Below are positions 27,755 through 37,372 of a DNA stretch of 64,000 nucleotides, in pieces. Numbering within the stretch: the stretch's first letter is position 1; the number at the start of each line of letters is the position of its first letter. A model generated the notes under the pieces. That model ran no database searches. It was not told the DNA's origin and saw only the letters and a list, made by a program, of their open reading frames with translations. Origin of the DNA: Guyparkeria sp. WRN-7 (GTDB taxonomy: Bacteria > Pseudomonadota > Gammaproteobacteria > Halothiobacillales > Halothiobacillaceae). The position numbers and the translations under genes were made by a program. Where the stretch lies: NCBI RefSeq assembly GCF_001641825.1, contig NZ_LRFH01000002.1, positions 62,001-126,000 on the forward strand, written 5' to 3'.

Positions 27755-28356
27755 GCTGCTTCCTCCTCGGTGCCACCCACGCGGATGACCTGCTCACTCA
27801 CGTAGGTGTACTGGGGAACCTCCAGGTTGGTCGGCGCCGGCACGCCCTTGTAGACGCGGCCCGACAGGTCGAACTTCGACCCGTGGCAGGGGCAGAAGAA
27901 GCCGCCCTTCCAGTCCTCGCCGAGATCTTCCGGGGCGACCTCGGGGCGATAGGTGGGCGCGCAGCCCAGGTGCGTGCACAGGCCGACGATCACCAGGAAC
28001 TGCTGGTTCTCCTCGCGTGCCCGGTACAGATTGGTCGCGAAGGCCGGTTGCTGGCTTTCCACGGCAGAATCCGGGTCACGCAGCTTGTCGGTCACCTCGG
28101 GCAGGGTCTCGAGCATGCGCTCGGTGCGGTGCACCACATAGACGGGCTTGCCGCGCCAGGCCACGGTGGTCATCTGCCCCGGGGCGAGTTTGCCGACGTT
28201 CACGTCAACCGGCGCACCGGCCGCCTGGGCCTTGGCGCTCGGCTGGAACGAGCTCAGAAACGGCACGGCGGCAAAGCCGACGCCCACCGCGCCCACCGCC
28301 GTCGCCGCGCCGGTCAGGAACCGGCGCCGTGCCGGGTTGGAGGGAGAATCAGCCAT
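27751..28356 (-). CDS. petA: Ubiquinol-cytochrome c reductase Rieske iron-sulfur subunit
   Basis: High-potential [2Fe-2S] protein moving electrons from quinol to cytochrome c1. 201 residues from ATG 28356: a Tat-type N-terminus (ARRRFLTGAATAVGAVGVG) serving as the membrane anchor, then the cluster motifs CTHLGC and CPCHGS. The frame is open for 54 more codons upstream, but the Tat motif position favours this start. First gene of petABC; its stop overlaps petB. Confidence 0.97.
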   Translation of the reverse strand: MADSPSNPARRRFLTGAATAVGAVGVGFAAVPFLSSFQPSAKAQAAGAPVDVNVGKLAPGQMTTVAWRGKPVYVVHRTERMLETLPEVTDKLRDPDSAVESQQPAFATNLYRAREENQQFLVIVGLCTHLGCAPTYRPEVAPEDLGEDWKGGFFCPCHGSKFDLSGRVYKGVPAPTNLEVPQYTYVSEQVIRVGGTEEEAA

Positions 28357-28540
28357 TGTTACGTCGTACTCCTGGAGTTTGTCCGTCAATCGATCGCACC
28401 GGGAAGACGGGATCCCGGGCATTCGTGTTGCTGACACGCATCGTTGGCTTCCCTGCGCCCGGCGAAAAAACACCCGGACAGTCCCGGGTCGCGTATGGGC
28501 AACATCGATGCACAGCATCTGCCATTTTTACGGCCGGGCT

Positions 28541-28568
28541 AGTTTAGACATCTGGCCCCGACCGTCAA
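28541..28568 (-). promoter_or_regulatory. Putative sigma-70 promoter of petABC
   Basis: On the minus strand TTGACG, 16 bases, then TAAACT, about 180 bases upstream of petA. This is the best match in the roughly 300-base spacer between petA and the Nif3 gene, which otherwise shows nothing I can assign. Confidence 0.45.
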
Positions 28569-28654
28569 ACAAGCGGGCTTAATACCATCGAACCGAGGTT
28601 TTATTAGGTTGGGTAGGCAACTCACCGGTAGCGGGAGCCACTCCCGGCCGGAAG

Positions 28655-29413
28655 TCAGGCCGGATTGTCGATATCGATGAAGCGGTGCTCGATACCGAAT
28701 TCCTCCGCAAGGCGCTCGCCGAGCTGACGTACCCCGCCGGTCTCGGTCGCATGGTGACCGGCGGAAACGTACGTGACGCCGGATTCGCGGGCCATGTGGG
28801 TGGTGCGCTCGGAGATCTCGCCGGAGATGAAGGCGTCCAGGCCAAGATCGATCGCCTCGCCCAGCATGTCCTGCGCGCCACCGGTACACAGGCCGATGCG
28901 CTCGATCGGCCGGTCGGTGGGTCCGACCACCAGCGGCGTACGACCAAGGGCCGATTCCAGCCGTGCGCCCAGTTCCGCACCGGTGCAGGGTGTCTCCAGG
29001 CGACCGGCGACGGCCAGCTGTTGATGACCGAAGCGTTCGGTCACGTTCAACCCCACCAGCCCCGCGAGCCAGGCATTGTTGCCGATACCCTCGTGACCAT
29101 CGAGCGGAAGGTGGTAGCCGACCAGGTTGATGTCGTTGGCCAGCAGGGTCGCGATACGACGCCGCTTCATGCCGGTGATCACCTGCGGTTCGTTCTTCCA
29201 GAAATAGCCGTGATGCACCAGCACGGCGTCGGCCTGCGCCTCGACCGCGGCATCGAGCAGGTCCTGGCAGGCGGTCACGCCGGTCACCAGTCGCCGGATC
29301 TCGCGTCGCCCCTCGACCTGCAGGCCGTTGGGCGCATAGTCGCGGTAGGACTCGGGTTCGAGCAGCTGCTCGCAATAGTCGAGCAGCGCGCGAATATCGA
29401 CTGTTTCTGCCAT
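28655..29413 (-). CDS. Nif3-like dinuclear metal-centre protein (YbgI family)
   Basis: Member of the NIF3/DUF34 family: toroidal hexamers with a di-metal site and no firmly known reaction (GTP cyclohydrolase I type 2 annotations are not reliable). 252 residues, with the metal-ligand regions VHHGYFWKNEP, GYHLPLDGHEGIGNN and the late SAGHHATE. Start MAETVDIRALLDYCEQLL is typical, preceded by AGGAGGAAT. Divergent from the MFS gene, 123 bases apart. Confidence 0.92.
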   Translation of the reverse strand: MAETVDIRALLDYCEQLLEPESYRDYAPNGLQVEGRREIRRLVTGVTACQDLLDAAVEAQADAVLVHHGYFWKNEPQVITGMKRRRIATLLANDINLVGYHLPLDGHEGIGNNAWLAGLVGLNVTERFGHQQLAVAGRLETPCTGAELGARLESALGRTPLVVGPTDRPIERIGLCTGGAQDMLGEAIDLGLDAFISGEISERTTHMARESGVTYVSAGHHATETGGVRQLGERLAEEFGIEHRFIDIDNPA

Positions 29414-29536
29414 GCATTCCTCCTGATCGTCAGGGGCGAAACCCTAGCACGATCTCCAAGCCGCAGGGTGAGGCGCTTGGTCCGCCCTGCCCCGCGTGTT
29501 CCAATGCCGACTTCCTTCGCTGGAGGCCACCGATCC

Positions 29537-30805
29537 ATGCCCAGCCCCACGCCGGCCCGCCTGCTCTCGAGGCGATTCCTGCCCTACTTCTTCACCCAGG
29601 CGCTGGGCGCGTTCAACGACAACGCCTTCCGCTTCTCGGTGATGTTCCTGATCACCTACGAGATCAGCGAGGCGGGCAACGGCGAAGTCGACGTGCTGAT
29701 GAACCTGGCCGCCGGCCTGTTCATCCTGCCGGGACTGATCTTCTCGCCCATGGCCGGCCACTGGACCGACCGGCTCGATCAGGCTCGCCTGGCGCGGGTG
29801 CTCAAGTGGACCGAGCTCGGGCTGATGCTCACGGCCGTCGCGGCCTTCTGGTGGCAGAGCATCACGCTGCTGATGCTGCTGGTGTTCCTGATGGGGACCC
29901 AATCGGCCTGGTTCGGGCCGTTGAAATACGCCATCGTCCCTCGTCACCTGCCCGCCGACATGCTGATGCGGGCCAATGGCTGGGTGACCGCGAGCACCTT
30001 CGCCGCCATCCTGCTAGGCACCTTGACCGGCGGGCTTCTGGCCGCCACCGGCGAACGGGCGACGCTGCTGGCCAGTACGTTGGTGGTCGGCGTGGCCGTG
30101 GCCGGGGTGCTCGCCTCCCGCCTGATCCCGTCCGCCCCACCGCCCGGTCGGCTGCCCGACCATGCCGGTCCGATCAAGAGCTGGGTGGCCACCTGGCAGC
30201 TCCTGCAGCGCCAACCGTCATCGCTGCGCCAATCGATGTGGCTGATCAGCTGGTTCTGGTTTGTCGGCGCGGGCTACCTGACGCAGTTTCCCCGCTTTGC
30301 CGAGGACGTGCTCAATCTGCCGGCGGACGGCGCAACCGGCCTGCTGGCCCTGTTCGCCGTGAGTATCGCCGCTGGCGGGCTGGCGGTCGGTTACCTGGGC
30401 GGACGACGCCCGCCGCGGGCGCTGGCACCATTCATGACACTGGGTGTCGCACTGATCGCCATCGATTGGTACCTCGTCGCCTCAGCGGCGGCCCCGACCC
30501 TGTGGCGCGTCGGGCTCGATGTGGCACTGACCGGCCTGTGCGCCGGCGGGCTGGTGGTACCGCTGTACAGTCATCTGCAACGCGCCTCTCGCCCCTCTCA
30601 GCGTGCCCGGCTGATCGCCGCGCTCAACGTGCAGAACGCGCTGGCAATGGTGGTGAGCAGCGTGATGGGCATGCTGCTGTTCGCCGTGTTCGCGATCGAG
30701 CTGCCGACCTTCTTCCTCCTGTTCGGCAGCAGCGGTCTGCTGGTGGCCATCACGCTCTGGTGGCGCTGGGGCGGACTGCACCCGGACGGTCGCTCCCGAC
30801 GTTGA
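29537..30805 (+). CDS. MFS transporter, LplT/Aas-like (422 aa)
   Basis: Twelve-helix inner-membrane carrier. The N-terminus, RFLPYFFTQALGAFNDNAFR, matches the MFS part of lysophospholipid transporters (LplT and the MFS domain of fused Aas proteins), which flip lysophospholipids for re-acylation. No acyltransferase or acyl-ACP ligase domain follows, so the partner would be elsewhere. The start ATG 29537 has GGAGG about 12 bases upstream; the frame is open far leftwards, but only as the antisense of the Nif3 gene. It ends 21 bases from the convergent imuB stop. Confidence 0.85.
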   Translation: MPSPTPARLLSRRFLPYFFTQALGAFNDNAFRFSVMFLITYEISEAGNGEVDVLMNLAAGLFILPGLIFSPMAGHWTDRLDQARLARVLKWTELGLMLTAVAAFWWQSITLLMLLVFLMGTQSAWFGPLKYAIVPRHLPADMLMRANGWVTASTFAAILLGTLTGGLLAATGERATLLASTLVVGVAVAGVLASRLIPSAPPPGRLPDHAGPIKSWVATWQLLQRQPSSLRQSMWLISWFWFVGAGYLTQFPRFAEDVLNLPADGATGLLALFAVSIAAGGLAVGYLGGRRPPRALAPFMTLGVALIAIDWYLVASAAAPTLWRVGLDVALTGLCAGGLVVPLYSHLQRASRPSQRARLIAALNVQNALAMVVSSVMGMLLFAVFAIELPTFFLLFGSSGLLVAITLWWRWGGLHPDGRSRR

Positions 30806-30826
30806 GCCGGGGTAGCAGCCAAGACG

Positions 30827-32341
30827 TCAGCCATCGAGACCGACCAGTTCCCAGTCGCCCGCTGCCCGCCCACGGCGCAGACAGACGGCCCGACCACTGA
30901 GCAGTTCGCCCGCGCAGTAATCGGCCGCCTCCTCGGCCGCCGACCACCAGCCCGTCTCCACCCGCTCGACCTCCGCCCGGCAACACAGGGGCGCCTCGGG
31001 GCGTTGCGTCCCCTCCAGCCACCACAGCGGCCGGAATCGCGCCGCCGACGGCAAGGCCGACAAACCCGGGGCCTCGCCGGCCTCGACCGCTGCCAACCGC
31101 GAGCACGACGGCGGCACCAGACCGGGGGTTCGCTGCAACCGGCCGACACCCGAGTCACCCAGCCGGGCCTGGAGGCGATGCCACAACGCCCGTTCGTCAC
31201 GATCGCGCTCGCCGTCATCGGCAAACAGGCTGCCCTGCCCCGATGACGGCGTCACGAAGCGATCGGCCTCGACACGCAGCCACGTGACCGATCTCATCCC
31301 GTCGACGGCTTCCAGACGCAGTCGCAGCTGTTCCAGCCAGAGACGCTCGTCCCGTCCCGGTTCGGCCGTGGCGATCGTCACGTCGGTGGCCGGACCGATC
31401 TCGTGCCCCAGCAACACGCGGAACGATGCGGTCACCAGGCGACGGCGTCGCAGGAAATCGGCCAGCCCCACCAGCGGCGCGCGGGCAAGCAGCAGCAGTC
31501 GTTCGACCTGCCCCGCCGGGTCCCAGAGGCTGACATCGCGGGCATAACGGGCCGGCAACTCCAGATCGGGCAGCGGCCAGTCCCGTTCGGCGAACAGGCG
31601 ATCCAGGTCGACGAGCAGGGTCGGGTCGGTGCGCATGCCCAGACCATCCCGCGGCAGGCGTCGGACATCGCCCAGCCGCTTCAGCCCCAGTTCCTCGAAG
31701 CGGCCGATCCAGTCCGCGGGCCAGTCGAGCGCGGCCAGCGGCAGACGGCTGACCGCTGCCAGCTGCGTGCGGCGGCCACACAGCCATGGGCCTTCTTCCT
31801 CGGGTACGACAGCCGCCAGGGCCCAGGCCGCCCGCGGATGTGGCGCTCCGGCCGCCCGCACCGCCAGGTGATGCTCGGTCAGGGCAGCCATCACGGTCTG
31901 CACCAGCGCCTCCAGCCCGCCGAACAGTGCGGCACTGCCACCCAGTTCCAGCAGCAACCCCGGCATGACATCCGCCGGTGGACACGTCACGCGCGAGGTA
32001 TATGTCCCGGCCCATTCGCCCCACTGCGACAGCCAGTCGATCACCGCCTTCTCGTCGGCGGGGAGACAGCGTAACGGCGTTGCGCCCGTCGTCGCTCCGT
32101 CCCGGTGGCGGGAACGGGCGACCGCGAGACTCTGGCCTGGCTCGATACCCAGGGTTGCCGCCGGTCGATTTGCCGCGACGACCCGGGAGCGCCCGGCCTG
32201 CTCGACCAGCTGCACGGCCGCCGGTCGGTTCCGCCGGTCATCCTCGGGACAACGGCATTCGAACCAGGCCTCGGGAAAACGCAACGCCAGCCAGAAGGTG
32301 TCTTCTCGTGGCGGCGTCTTGGTGGTGGAATCAGTGGCCAT
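30827..32341 (-). CDS. imuB: ImuB, Y-family polymerase-like mutasome subunit (504 aa)
   Basis: Catalytically inactive Y-family homologue that recruits the error-prone DnaE2 polymerase to the sliding clamp in SOS mutagenesis. The N-terminal polymerase-like region (FWLALRFPEAWFE) lacks the acidic metal ligand of DinB. A clamp-binding-like peptide QGSLF lies at residues 369-373, followed by the C-terminal ImuB region with paired aromatic WW. Start ATG 32341; it is transcribed away from lexA, and the shared spacer holds one SOS box. Usually imuB follows imuA directly; here they are split around lexA. No dnaE2 is in the window. Confidence 0.88.
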   Translation of the reverse strand: MATDSTTKTPPREDTFWLALRFPEAWFECRCPEDDRRNRPAAVQLVEQAGRSRVVAANRPAATLGIEPGQSLAVARSRHRDGATTGATPLRCLPADEKAVIDWLSQWGEWAGTYTSRVTCPPADVMPGLLLELGGSAALFGGLEALVQTVMAALTEHHLAVRAAGAPHPRAAWALAAVVPEEEGPWLCGRRTQLAAVSRLPLAALDWPADWIGRFEELGLKRLGDVRRLPRDGLGMRTDPTLLVDLDRLFAERDWPLPDLELPARYARDVSLWDPAGQVERLLLLARAPLVGLADFLRRRRLVTASFRVLLGHEIGPATDVTIATAEPGRDERLWLEQLRLRLEAVDGMRSVTWLRVEADRFVTPSSGQGSLFADDGERDRDERALWHRLQARLGDSGVGRLQRTPGLVPPSCSRLAAVEAGEAPGLSALPSAARFRPLWWLEGTQRPEAPLCCRAEVERVETGWWSAAEEAADYCAGELLSGRAVCLRRGRAAGDWELVGLDG

Positions 32342-32360
32342 GATCACTCCGCAACGTGAA

Positions 32361-32380
32361 TACTGTTCTTTTTTACAGTA
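32361..32380. promoter_or_regulatory. LexA-binding SOS box between imuB and lexA
   Basis: TACTGTTCTTTTTTACAGTA: a CTGT-N8-ACAG site with perfectly palindromic TACTGT/ACAGTA arms, essentially the E. coli consensus. It lies 19 bases before imuB and 33 bases before lexA, so one operator can repress both directions. Confidence 0.95.
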
Positions 32381-32413
32381 CACTCAGTCATCCGTTTTCG
32401 CTATCGCCGCGCC

Positions 32414-33037
32414 ATGACCGAATCGACACCCCAAAGACCGCTCACGCCCCGCCAGGCCGAGATCCTCGCGTTCATTCGCGACACCATTCACGAGACCGGC
32501 ATGCCGCCGACCCGGGCGGAGATCAACGCCGCGCTGGGCTTTCGCTCGCCCAATGCCGCCGAGAGCCACCTCAAGGCACTGGCGAAGAAGGGGGTGATCG
32601 AACTGCTGGGCGGGCGCTCGCGTGGCATCCGCCTGACCGACGACGGCCACCGCGAGGAACTGGCCGTGGTCGGGCGGATCGCGGCGGGCAGCCCGGTGCT
32701 GGCCGCCGAACACGTCGAGACACAGGTCCCGGTCAATCCGTCGCTATTCCAGCCACGGGCGGACTATCTGCTGCGCGTGCGCGGCATGAGCATGCGGGAT
32801 GCCGGGATCATGGACGGCGACCTGCTCGCGGTGCATCGCACCGAGGAGGTGCGCAACGGTCAGATCGTGGTCGCGCGCCTGGCTGACGAGGTCACGGTCA
32901 AGCGCTACCGCCGTCGTGGCGCCAAGGTCTGGCTGATCCCGGAGAACAGCGAGATGACGCCGATCGAGGTCGACCTGAAACGCGAGGAGCTGATCGTCGA
33001 GGGACGGGTCGTCGGCGTGTTGCGCACCTTCGACTGA
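32414..33037 (+). CDS. lexA: SOS repressor LexA
   Basis: Represses the DNA-damage regulon until RecA filaments trigger self-cleavage. 207 residues: winged helix with a recognition helix nearly identical to E. coli ([22 protein letters not shown]), cleavage site Ala91-Gly92, catalytic Ser126 (GMSM) and Lys163 (TVKRY); each is seven residues later than in E. coli. The matching CTGT-N8-ACAG box is directly upstream, so it is autoregulated. imuA follows 18 bases downstream. Confidence 0.98.
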   Translation: MTESTPQRPLTPRQAEILAFIRDTIHETGMPPTRAEINAALGFRSPNAAESHLKALAKKGVIELLGGRSRGIRLTDDGHREELAVVGRIAAGSPVLAAEHVETQVPVNPSLFQPRADYLLRVRGMSMRDAGIMDGDLLAVHRTEEVRNGQIVVARLADEVTVKRYRRRGAKVWLIPENSEMTPIEVDLKREELIVEGRVVGVLRTFD

Positions 33038-33055
33038 GGGAGGTCACGAGACACC

Positions 33056-33838
33056 ATGGGAGAGCGGGAACTGGACGGCAAGGCGCTCACCGACCTGCTG
33101 GCGCGACAGGACATCTGGCGCGGGCGACAGACCCGGCCGGCCGGCGGGCTGGCACAAGACAGCTTCCCCAGCGGATGGTCGGTGCTGGATGAGCTGCTGG
33201 GCGGCGGCTGGCCGCGAGACGGACTGGTGGAGCTGTACGCCGACGCCCCGCCCCCTCGACACGACGGACACCCCCTCGATCGGCTCGAGCGCACACCGCT
33301 CAGCGGATTTCGTGACTGGTTCCAGGCCTCGCTGGGGTACGGTCTCACCGCCCTGCTACTTCCCTGGATCGCCGAGCTCTCCCGCACCGAGCGGGTGGCG
33401 CTGATCAACCCGCCGGCCCGGCCCTGTGCCGAGCGCTGGCAACGCGAGGGCGTGTCGCTGGAAAATCTGCTGCTGGTGAGGCCGCGCGACACGCGCGAGC
33501 TGGGCTGGGCCACGGAGGAGGTGCTGCAGGCCGGCATCTATCCGCTGGTATTGAGCTGGCTGCCGCCGTTGGGCTTCGCCCTGCGAAGGCGGCTGAAGCT
33601 GGCCGCCGAGTCCGGCCGCAGCTGCCTGGTCACGCCCTACCCGGGTCAACCGGGCAGCACGGCCAGTCCGGCCGGCGTGCAGCTCGCGGTTCGCCGTGGC
33701 GAAGGCGGTCTCGTCGTCCGCCGCCACAAGCCCTTTCACCCGGGCGAGGTTCGGCTCAACCTCGCTACCGAATCGCCGGCCCGCTCCGCTGAGCGCAGCG
33801 AGTACCCTCCGGCCCTGACCGTCATGGATCGATCGTGA
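33056..33838 (+). CDS. imuA: ImuA, translesion-synthesis-associated RecA/SulA-like protein
   Basis: RecA-fold accessory of the ImuA-ImuB-DnaE2 mutasome. 260 residues with the family hallmark FPSGWSVLDELLGGGWPRDGLVELY near the N-terminus in place of a clear Walker A, and a beta-strand core (RVALINPPARPCAERW). SulA cell-division inhibitors are related and also follow lexA in pseudomonads, but the length, the N-terminal WRG segment and the imuB neighbour favour ImuA. It shares the lexA transcript. Its stop is one base from the end of the convergent M48 gene. Confidence 0.82.
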   Translation: MGERELDGKALTDLLARQDIWRGRQTRPAGGLAQDSFPSGWSVLDELLGGGWPRDGLVELYADAPPPRHDGHPLDRLERTPLSGFRDWFQASLGYGLTALLLPWIAELSRTERVALINPPARPCAERWQREGVSLENLLLVRPRDTRELGWATEEVLQAGIYPLVLSWLPPLGFALRRRLKLAAESGRSCLVTPYPGQPGSTASPAGVQLAVRRGEGGLVVRRHKPFHPGEVRLNLATESPARSAERSEYPPALTVMDRS

Positions 33839-33839
33839 C

Positions 33840-34622
33840 TCAGCGGCCCGTGGCCTGTCGGTAGACAGGCATCATCGAGGGAATCGCGCGCTGCAATGCC
33901 TGAATGCGATTGGCGCTGGCCGGGTGCGTGCTGAGCCACTCCGGCGTACCACCACCGCCGTGCGCCTGCATCTTGCGCCATAGCGACACGGACGCGCGCG
34001 GGTCGTAGCCGGCACGCGCCGCAAGCAGCAGGCCGACCTCGTCCGCCTCGTATTCCATCCGTCGGCTGAATGGCAGATCGATCGCCACCGTCGCCATCTG
34101 CTGCGCCATGGCAGCCGTACGTCCGTCCAGCCCGCCCAGTGCCGAGGCGACCGACAAGCCCATCTGCTGGCTCATGGCCATCGACATCTTCTCGCGCGTG
34201 TGCCCGGAGAGCGCGTGGGCAATCTCGTGGCTGATCACCTGGGCCAGTTCGTCGTCGGTGGGGCGCAGCTTGTTCAGCATGCCGGTATTGATGCCCACCT
34301 TGCCGCCGGCCAGCGCGAAGGCATTGATGCTCTCGTCATGGAACACTCGGGCCTCCCACGCCCAGCCGGCCGACGCCGGATAGACACGGATCGCCTGCGG
34401 CACGATCCGCTGGGTGATCCGGGTCACACGGCGACTCATCGGCGACGAGGCAGGCAACGTGTCCTTTTCGCGCGCCATCTGCGTATAGGCCTGGTAGGCC
34501 ATCTGGTTGGCCTGCCCTTCCGGCATGATCATCAGCTGGTTCCTTCCGGTGACCGGGTGCGTGGTGCAACCGGCCACGACCGTCAAAACAGCCAACAGGG
34601 AAACGACGAGCGGAAAACGCAT
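33840..34622 (-). CDS. M48-family metalloprotease lipoprotein (LoiP/YggG-like)
   Basis: Predicted outer-membrane-linked zinc endopeptidase. From ATG 34622 it has a lipoprotein signal peptide ending LTVVAGC (lipobox Cys at residue 19), the zinc site HEIAHALSGH and a downstream Glu ligand in EYEADEVG. 260 residues. A GAGG element sits before this ATG; an upstream in-frame ATG (34637) overlaps that element and is less likely. E. coli LoiP and BepA relatives assist envelope protein quality control; substrates here are unknown. Confidence 0.9.
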   Translation of the reverse strand: MRFPLVVSLLAVLTVVAGCTTHPVTGRNQLMIMPEGQANQMAYQAYTQMAREKDTLPASSPMSRRVTRITQRIVPQAIRVYPASAGWAWEARVFHDESINAFALAGGKVGINTGMLNKLRPTDDELAQVISHEIAHALSGHTREKMSMAMSQQMGLSVASALGGLDGRTAAMAQQMATVAIDLPFSRRMEYEADEVGLLLAARAGYDPRASVSLWRKMQAHGGGGTPEWLSTHPASANRIQALQRAIPSMMPVYRQATGR

Positions 34623-34664
34623 GGCAGGCGACCTCATTTCGCGGTGTCGAATGTCAGCAGGGCT

Positions 34665-34702
34665 TCAATAAAAAGACCCCGGCTCACGGGGAGACCGGGG
34701 TC
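34665..34702 (-). terminator. Rho-independent terminator after the HDOD gene
   Basis: On the minus strand GACCCCGG ... CCGGGGTC followed by TTTTTATT, 44 bases after the HDOD stop. It separates that gene from the protease gene. Confidence 0.88.
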
Positions 34703-34745
34703 ATGTGTCTCGGTTCCTGACCGTGACGCCGTGCTAATGACGATC

Positions 34746-35555
34746 CTAGCCGCCGAGGGCTCGAATCGCCTCGTCCAGCTCGTCGTCGATCATGCTGGAC
34801 TCGAGATCCACACCCAGCTTTTCGGCGGCCATGATCGGCCGATCGTCCGGCGTGCGGTCAATGCCGCGTGCCTGGGCAATCGCGCAGATCACCACGTCAC
34901 TGTAATTCGGGTCACCGTCGTGCTGATACCCCAGGTCGCCGCAGTGCTCGATCACCTCGGCGAACATGTCGGGGAAATCCCAGGCCTTGACGATGTTGCC
35001 ACCCAGGCGTGACTGCAGGCTCTCTACCAGCTCGTTGAGTACCGCCGGCGCTTCCAGCAACTTGGGGATATCCTCGGCGACGACGATCACCGGAATGCCG
35101 CCGACGCTGTGCAGCAGCCCGGCCAGCAGTGCCTGGTCGGCATCCAGCTTCGTGTGCCGTTTGGCGATGTGGTTCGACAAGGCCGCCACCTGCGTGGCGA
35201 ACGCCCAGTGATCCTTCATCACCCGCTTGATCGTCGGCGTGTCGGCTTGGAACAGCTGCTTGGTCGACAAGGAGACGATCAGCTGACTCACCGTACGCAT
35301 GCCCAGCCGCGAGACGATCTGGGCGAGATTGTCGATGTGCTGGGCGCCCCGATACATCGGGCTGTTCGCCACCTGGATCAGACGGGCCGCAATCGCCGGG
35401 TCCTGCGATATCACTTCGACCAGGTCGCTGGCCGAGCTGTTGGGGTCGTCGATCACCCGTCGGGCACGCAGCGCCACGTCGGGCAGCACCGGCAGGGCAA
35501 TGCCCTTGTCCCGGATCTTGTTGATGATCGCCTGTTCGAGTGCCGGATTGGCCAC
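34746..35555 (-). CDS. HDOD-domain protein (269 aa)
   Basis: Single HDOD domain (residues ~15-215), a degenerate HD fold lacking the phosphohydrolase metal residues and found in signalling and motility control proteins. Visible family pattern: LPVLPDVALRARRVIDDPNSS, ISQDPAIAARLIQVANSPMYR, VSRLGMRTVSQLI. The HD dyad position reads LLHSVGG, not HD. No receiver or GGDEF domain is attached. Upstream ettA is 55 bases away and could share its transcript. The role is not predictable in detail. Confidence 0.9.
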   Translation of the reverse strand: MANPALEQAIINKIRDKGIALPVLPDVALRARRVIDDPNSSASDLVEVISQDPAIAARLIQVANSPMYRGAQHIDNLAQIVSRLGMRTVSQLIVSLSTKQLFQADTPTIKRVMKDHWAFATQVAALSNHIAKRHTKLDADQALLAGLLHSVGGIPVIVVAEDIPKLLEAPAVLNELVESLQSRLGGNIVKAWDFPDMFAEVIEHCGDLGYQHDGDPNYSDVVICAIAQARGIDRTPDDRPIMAAEKLGVDLESSMIDDELDEAIRALGG

Positions 35556-35610
35556 GTTTTCTTCTCCCTAGAAAGGCGCCATCGCCCCCTTCGGGCGACG
35601 GCCGTCACGA

Positions 35611-37278
35611 TCAGTCCGCGAGACGAGTGTACTTCACGCGCTTGGGTTGGTCGGCGGCATCGCCGAGACGCTTGCGCCGATCGGCCTCGTACTCCTGGAA
35701 GTTGCCCTCGAAGAACTGCACCGAACCGTCGTCCTCGAAAGCGAGGATATGCGTGGCGATCCGGTCGAGGAACCAGCGATCGTGCGAGATCACCAGTGCC
35801 GACCCCGGGAAGTCGAGCAGCGCGGTTTCCAGTGCCCGCAGGGTCTCGACGTCGAGGTCGTTGGTCGGCTCGTCAAGCAGCAGCACGTTGCCACCGGACT
35901 TAAGCAGCTTGGCCAGGTGCACGCGGTTGCGCTCACCACCCGACAGGTCCTTCATGAATTTCTGCTGGTCCTGGCCCTTGAAGTTGAAGCGGCCCAGATA
36001 GGCACGTGAGGGCATCTCGAACTTGCCGACGGTAATGTAGTCGTAACCGTCCGAAATCTCCTCCCAGACGGTCTTGGTGTCGTCCATGTCCTCACGAGAC
36101 TGGCCGACATAGGCCAGATCGACACTCTCGCCGATCTCGATATTGCCACCGTCCGGCTGCTCCTCGCCGATCAGCATGCGGAACAGCGTCGACTTGCCCA
36201 CGCCATTCGGGCCGATGATGCCCACGATGCCGCCCTTGGGCACGGAGAACGACAGCCCCTGGTAGAGCTCGCGGTCGCCGAAGGCCTTGGTGAGGTTTTC
36301 TGCCTCGATGACCTTGTCGCCCAGACGCGGGCCGGGCGGAATGTAGATCTCGTTGGTCTCGGAGCGCTTCTGGTACTCCTCGGACTGCAGTTCCTCGAAG
36401 CGCTTCATGCGCGCCTTGGATTTGGCCTGGCGACCCTTCGGGTTCTGGCGCACCCACTCGAGTTCCTGCTTCATTGCCTTCTGGTGGGCGGACTCGGCCT
36501 TCTCTTCCTGCTCGAGACGCTTCTCCTTGGCCTCCAGCCACTGCGAATAGTTGCCCTCGAACGGGATACCCTGGCCGCGGTCCAGCTCCAGGATCCAGCC
36601 GGCAACGTTGTCGAGGAAGTAGCGATCGTGAGTAACCGCGACCACGGTGCCGGAGAACTCCTGCAGGAAGCGCTCCAGCCAGGCGACGGACTCGGCATCC
36701 AGGTGGTTGGTCGGCTCGTCGAGGATCAGCATGTCCGGGTTGGACAACAGCAGACGGCACAGGGCGACACGACGGCGCTCGCCACCGGAGAGCTTGGTCA
36801 CGTCAGCCTCCCACGGCGGCAGACGCAGCGCATCGGCGGCCACCTCGAGCTTGCGGTCGAGATCCCAGCCGCCGCCGGCTTCGATCTTGTCCTGCAGCGT
36901 GGACTGCTCCTCCATCAGCGCCTCGAAGTCCGCGTCCGGGTCGGCGAACTGGTTGGAGACCTCGTTGAAGCGCTCAAGTAATTCGGCCATCTCGCCGACA
37001 CCATCCATGACGTTGCCGCGCACGTCCTTCTCGGGATCGAGGTCCGGCTCCTGCTTCAGGTAACCGATCTTGGTGCCGGGCTGGGGCCGCGCCTCGCCGA
37101 TGATGTCGGTGTCGACACCGGCCATGATGCGCAGCAGCGTCGACTTGCCGGCGCCGTTGTAGCCGAGCACGCCGATCTTGGCACCGGGGAAGAAGTTGAG
37201 ATTGATGTCCTTGAGGATGTGCTTCTTCGGCGGGACGACCTTGCCGACGCCGTTCATGGTAAAGATGTATTGAGCCAT
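35611..37278 (-). CDS. ettA: Energy-dependent translational throttle protein EttA
   Basis: ABC-F ATPase that binds the ribosomal E site and gates the first elongation step according to ATP/ADP. 555 residues from ATG 37278 ([19 protein letters not shown]), the exact family length. Two ABC domains: P-loops GYNGAGKST and GPNGVGKST, signatures LSGGERRRV and LSGGERNRV, Walker B DEPTNHLD and DEPTNDLD, with the EttA arm and charged linker ([13 protein letters not shown]) between. Divergent from the vWA gene. Confidence 0.97.
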   Translation of the reverse strand: MAQYIFTMNGVGKVVPPKKHILKDINLNFFPGAKIGVLGYNGAGKSTLLRIMAGVDTDIIGEARPQPGTKIGYLKQEPDLDPEKDVRGNVMDGVGEMAELLERFNEVSNQFADPDADFEALMEEQSTLQDKIEAGGGWDLDRKLEVAADALRLPPWEADVTKLSGGERRRVALCRLLLSNPDMLILDEPTNHLDAESVAWLERFLQEFSGTVVAVTHDRYFLDNVAGWILELDRGQGIPFEGNYSQWLEAKEKRLEQEEKAESAHQKAMKQELEWVRQNPKGRQAKSKARMKRFEELQSEEYQKRSETNEIYIPPGPRLGDKVIEAENLTKAFGDRELYQGLSFSVPKGGIVGIIGPNGVGKSTLFRMLIGEEQPDGGNIEIGESVDLAYVGQSREDMDDTKTVWEEISDGYDYITVGKFEMPSRAYLGRFNFKGQDQQKFMKDLSGGERNRVHLAKLLKSGGNVLLLDEPTNDLDVETLRALETALLDFPGSALVISHDRWFLDRIATHILAFEDDGSVQFFEGNFQEYEADRRKRLGDAADQPKRVKYTRLAD

Positions 37279-37372
37279 AGGATTCGTCGATATTTTGTGT
37301 TGTTGCAAACGAAATGAAGCGGCACTATCCCGCAAGATAGTGACCGCGTTTGATCACAAGGATACCAGCACT

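Noticed and set aside
28685-29536. Upstream extension of the MFS frame through the Nif3 gene
   Set aside because: The extension is antisense to Nif3 and unlike any transporter N-terminus; the ATG at 29537 begins the conserved sequence.
32414-33037. LexA2-type repressor with an atypical operator
   Set aside because: The recognition helix and the CTGT-N8-ACAG box are both of the E. coli LexA type.
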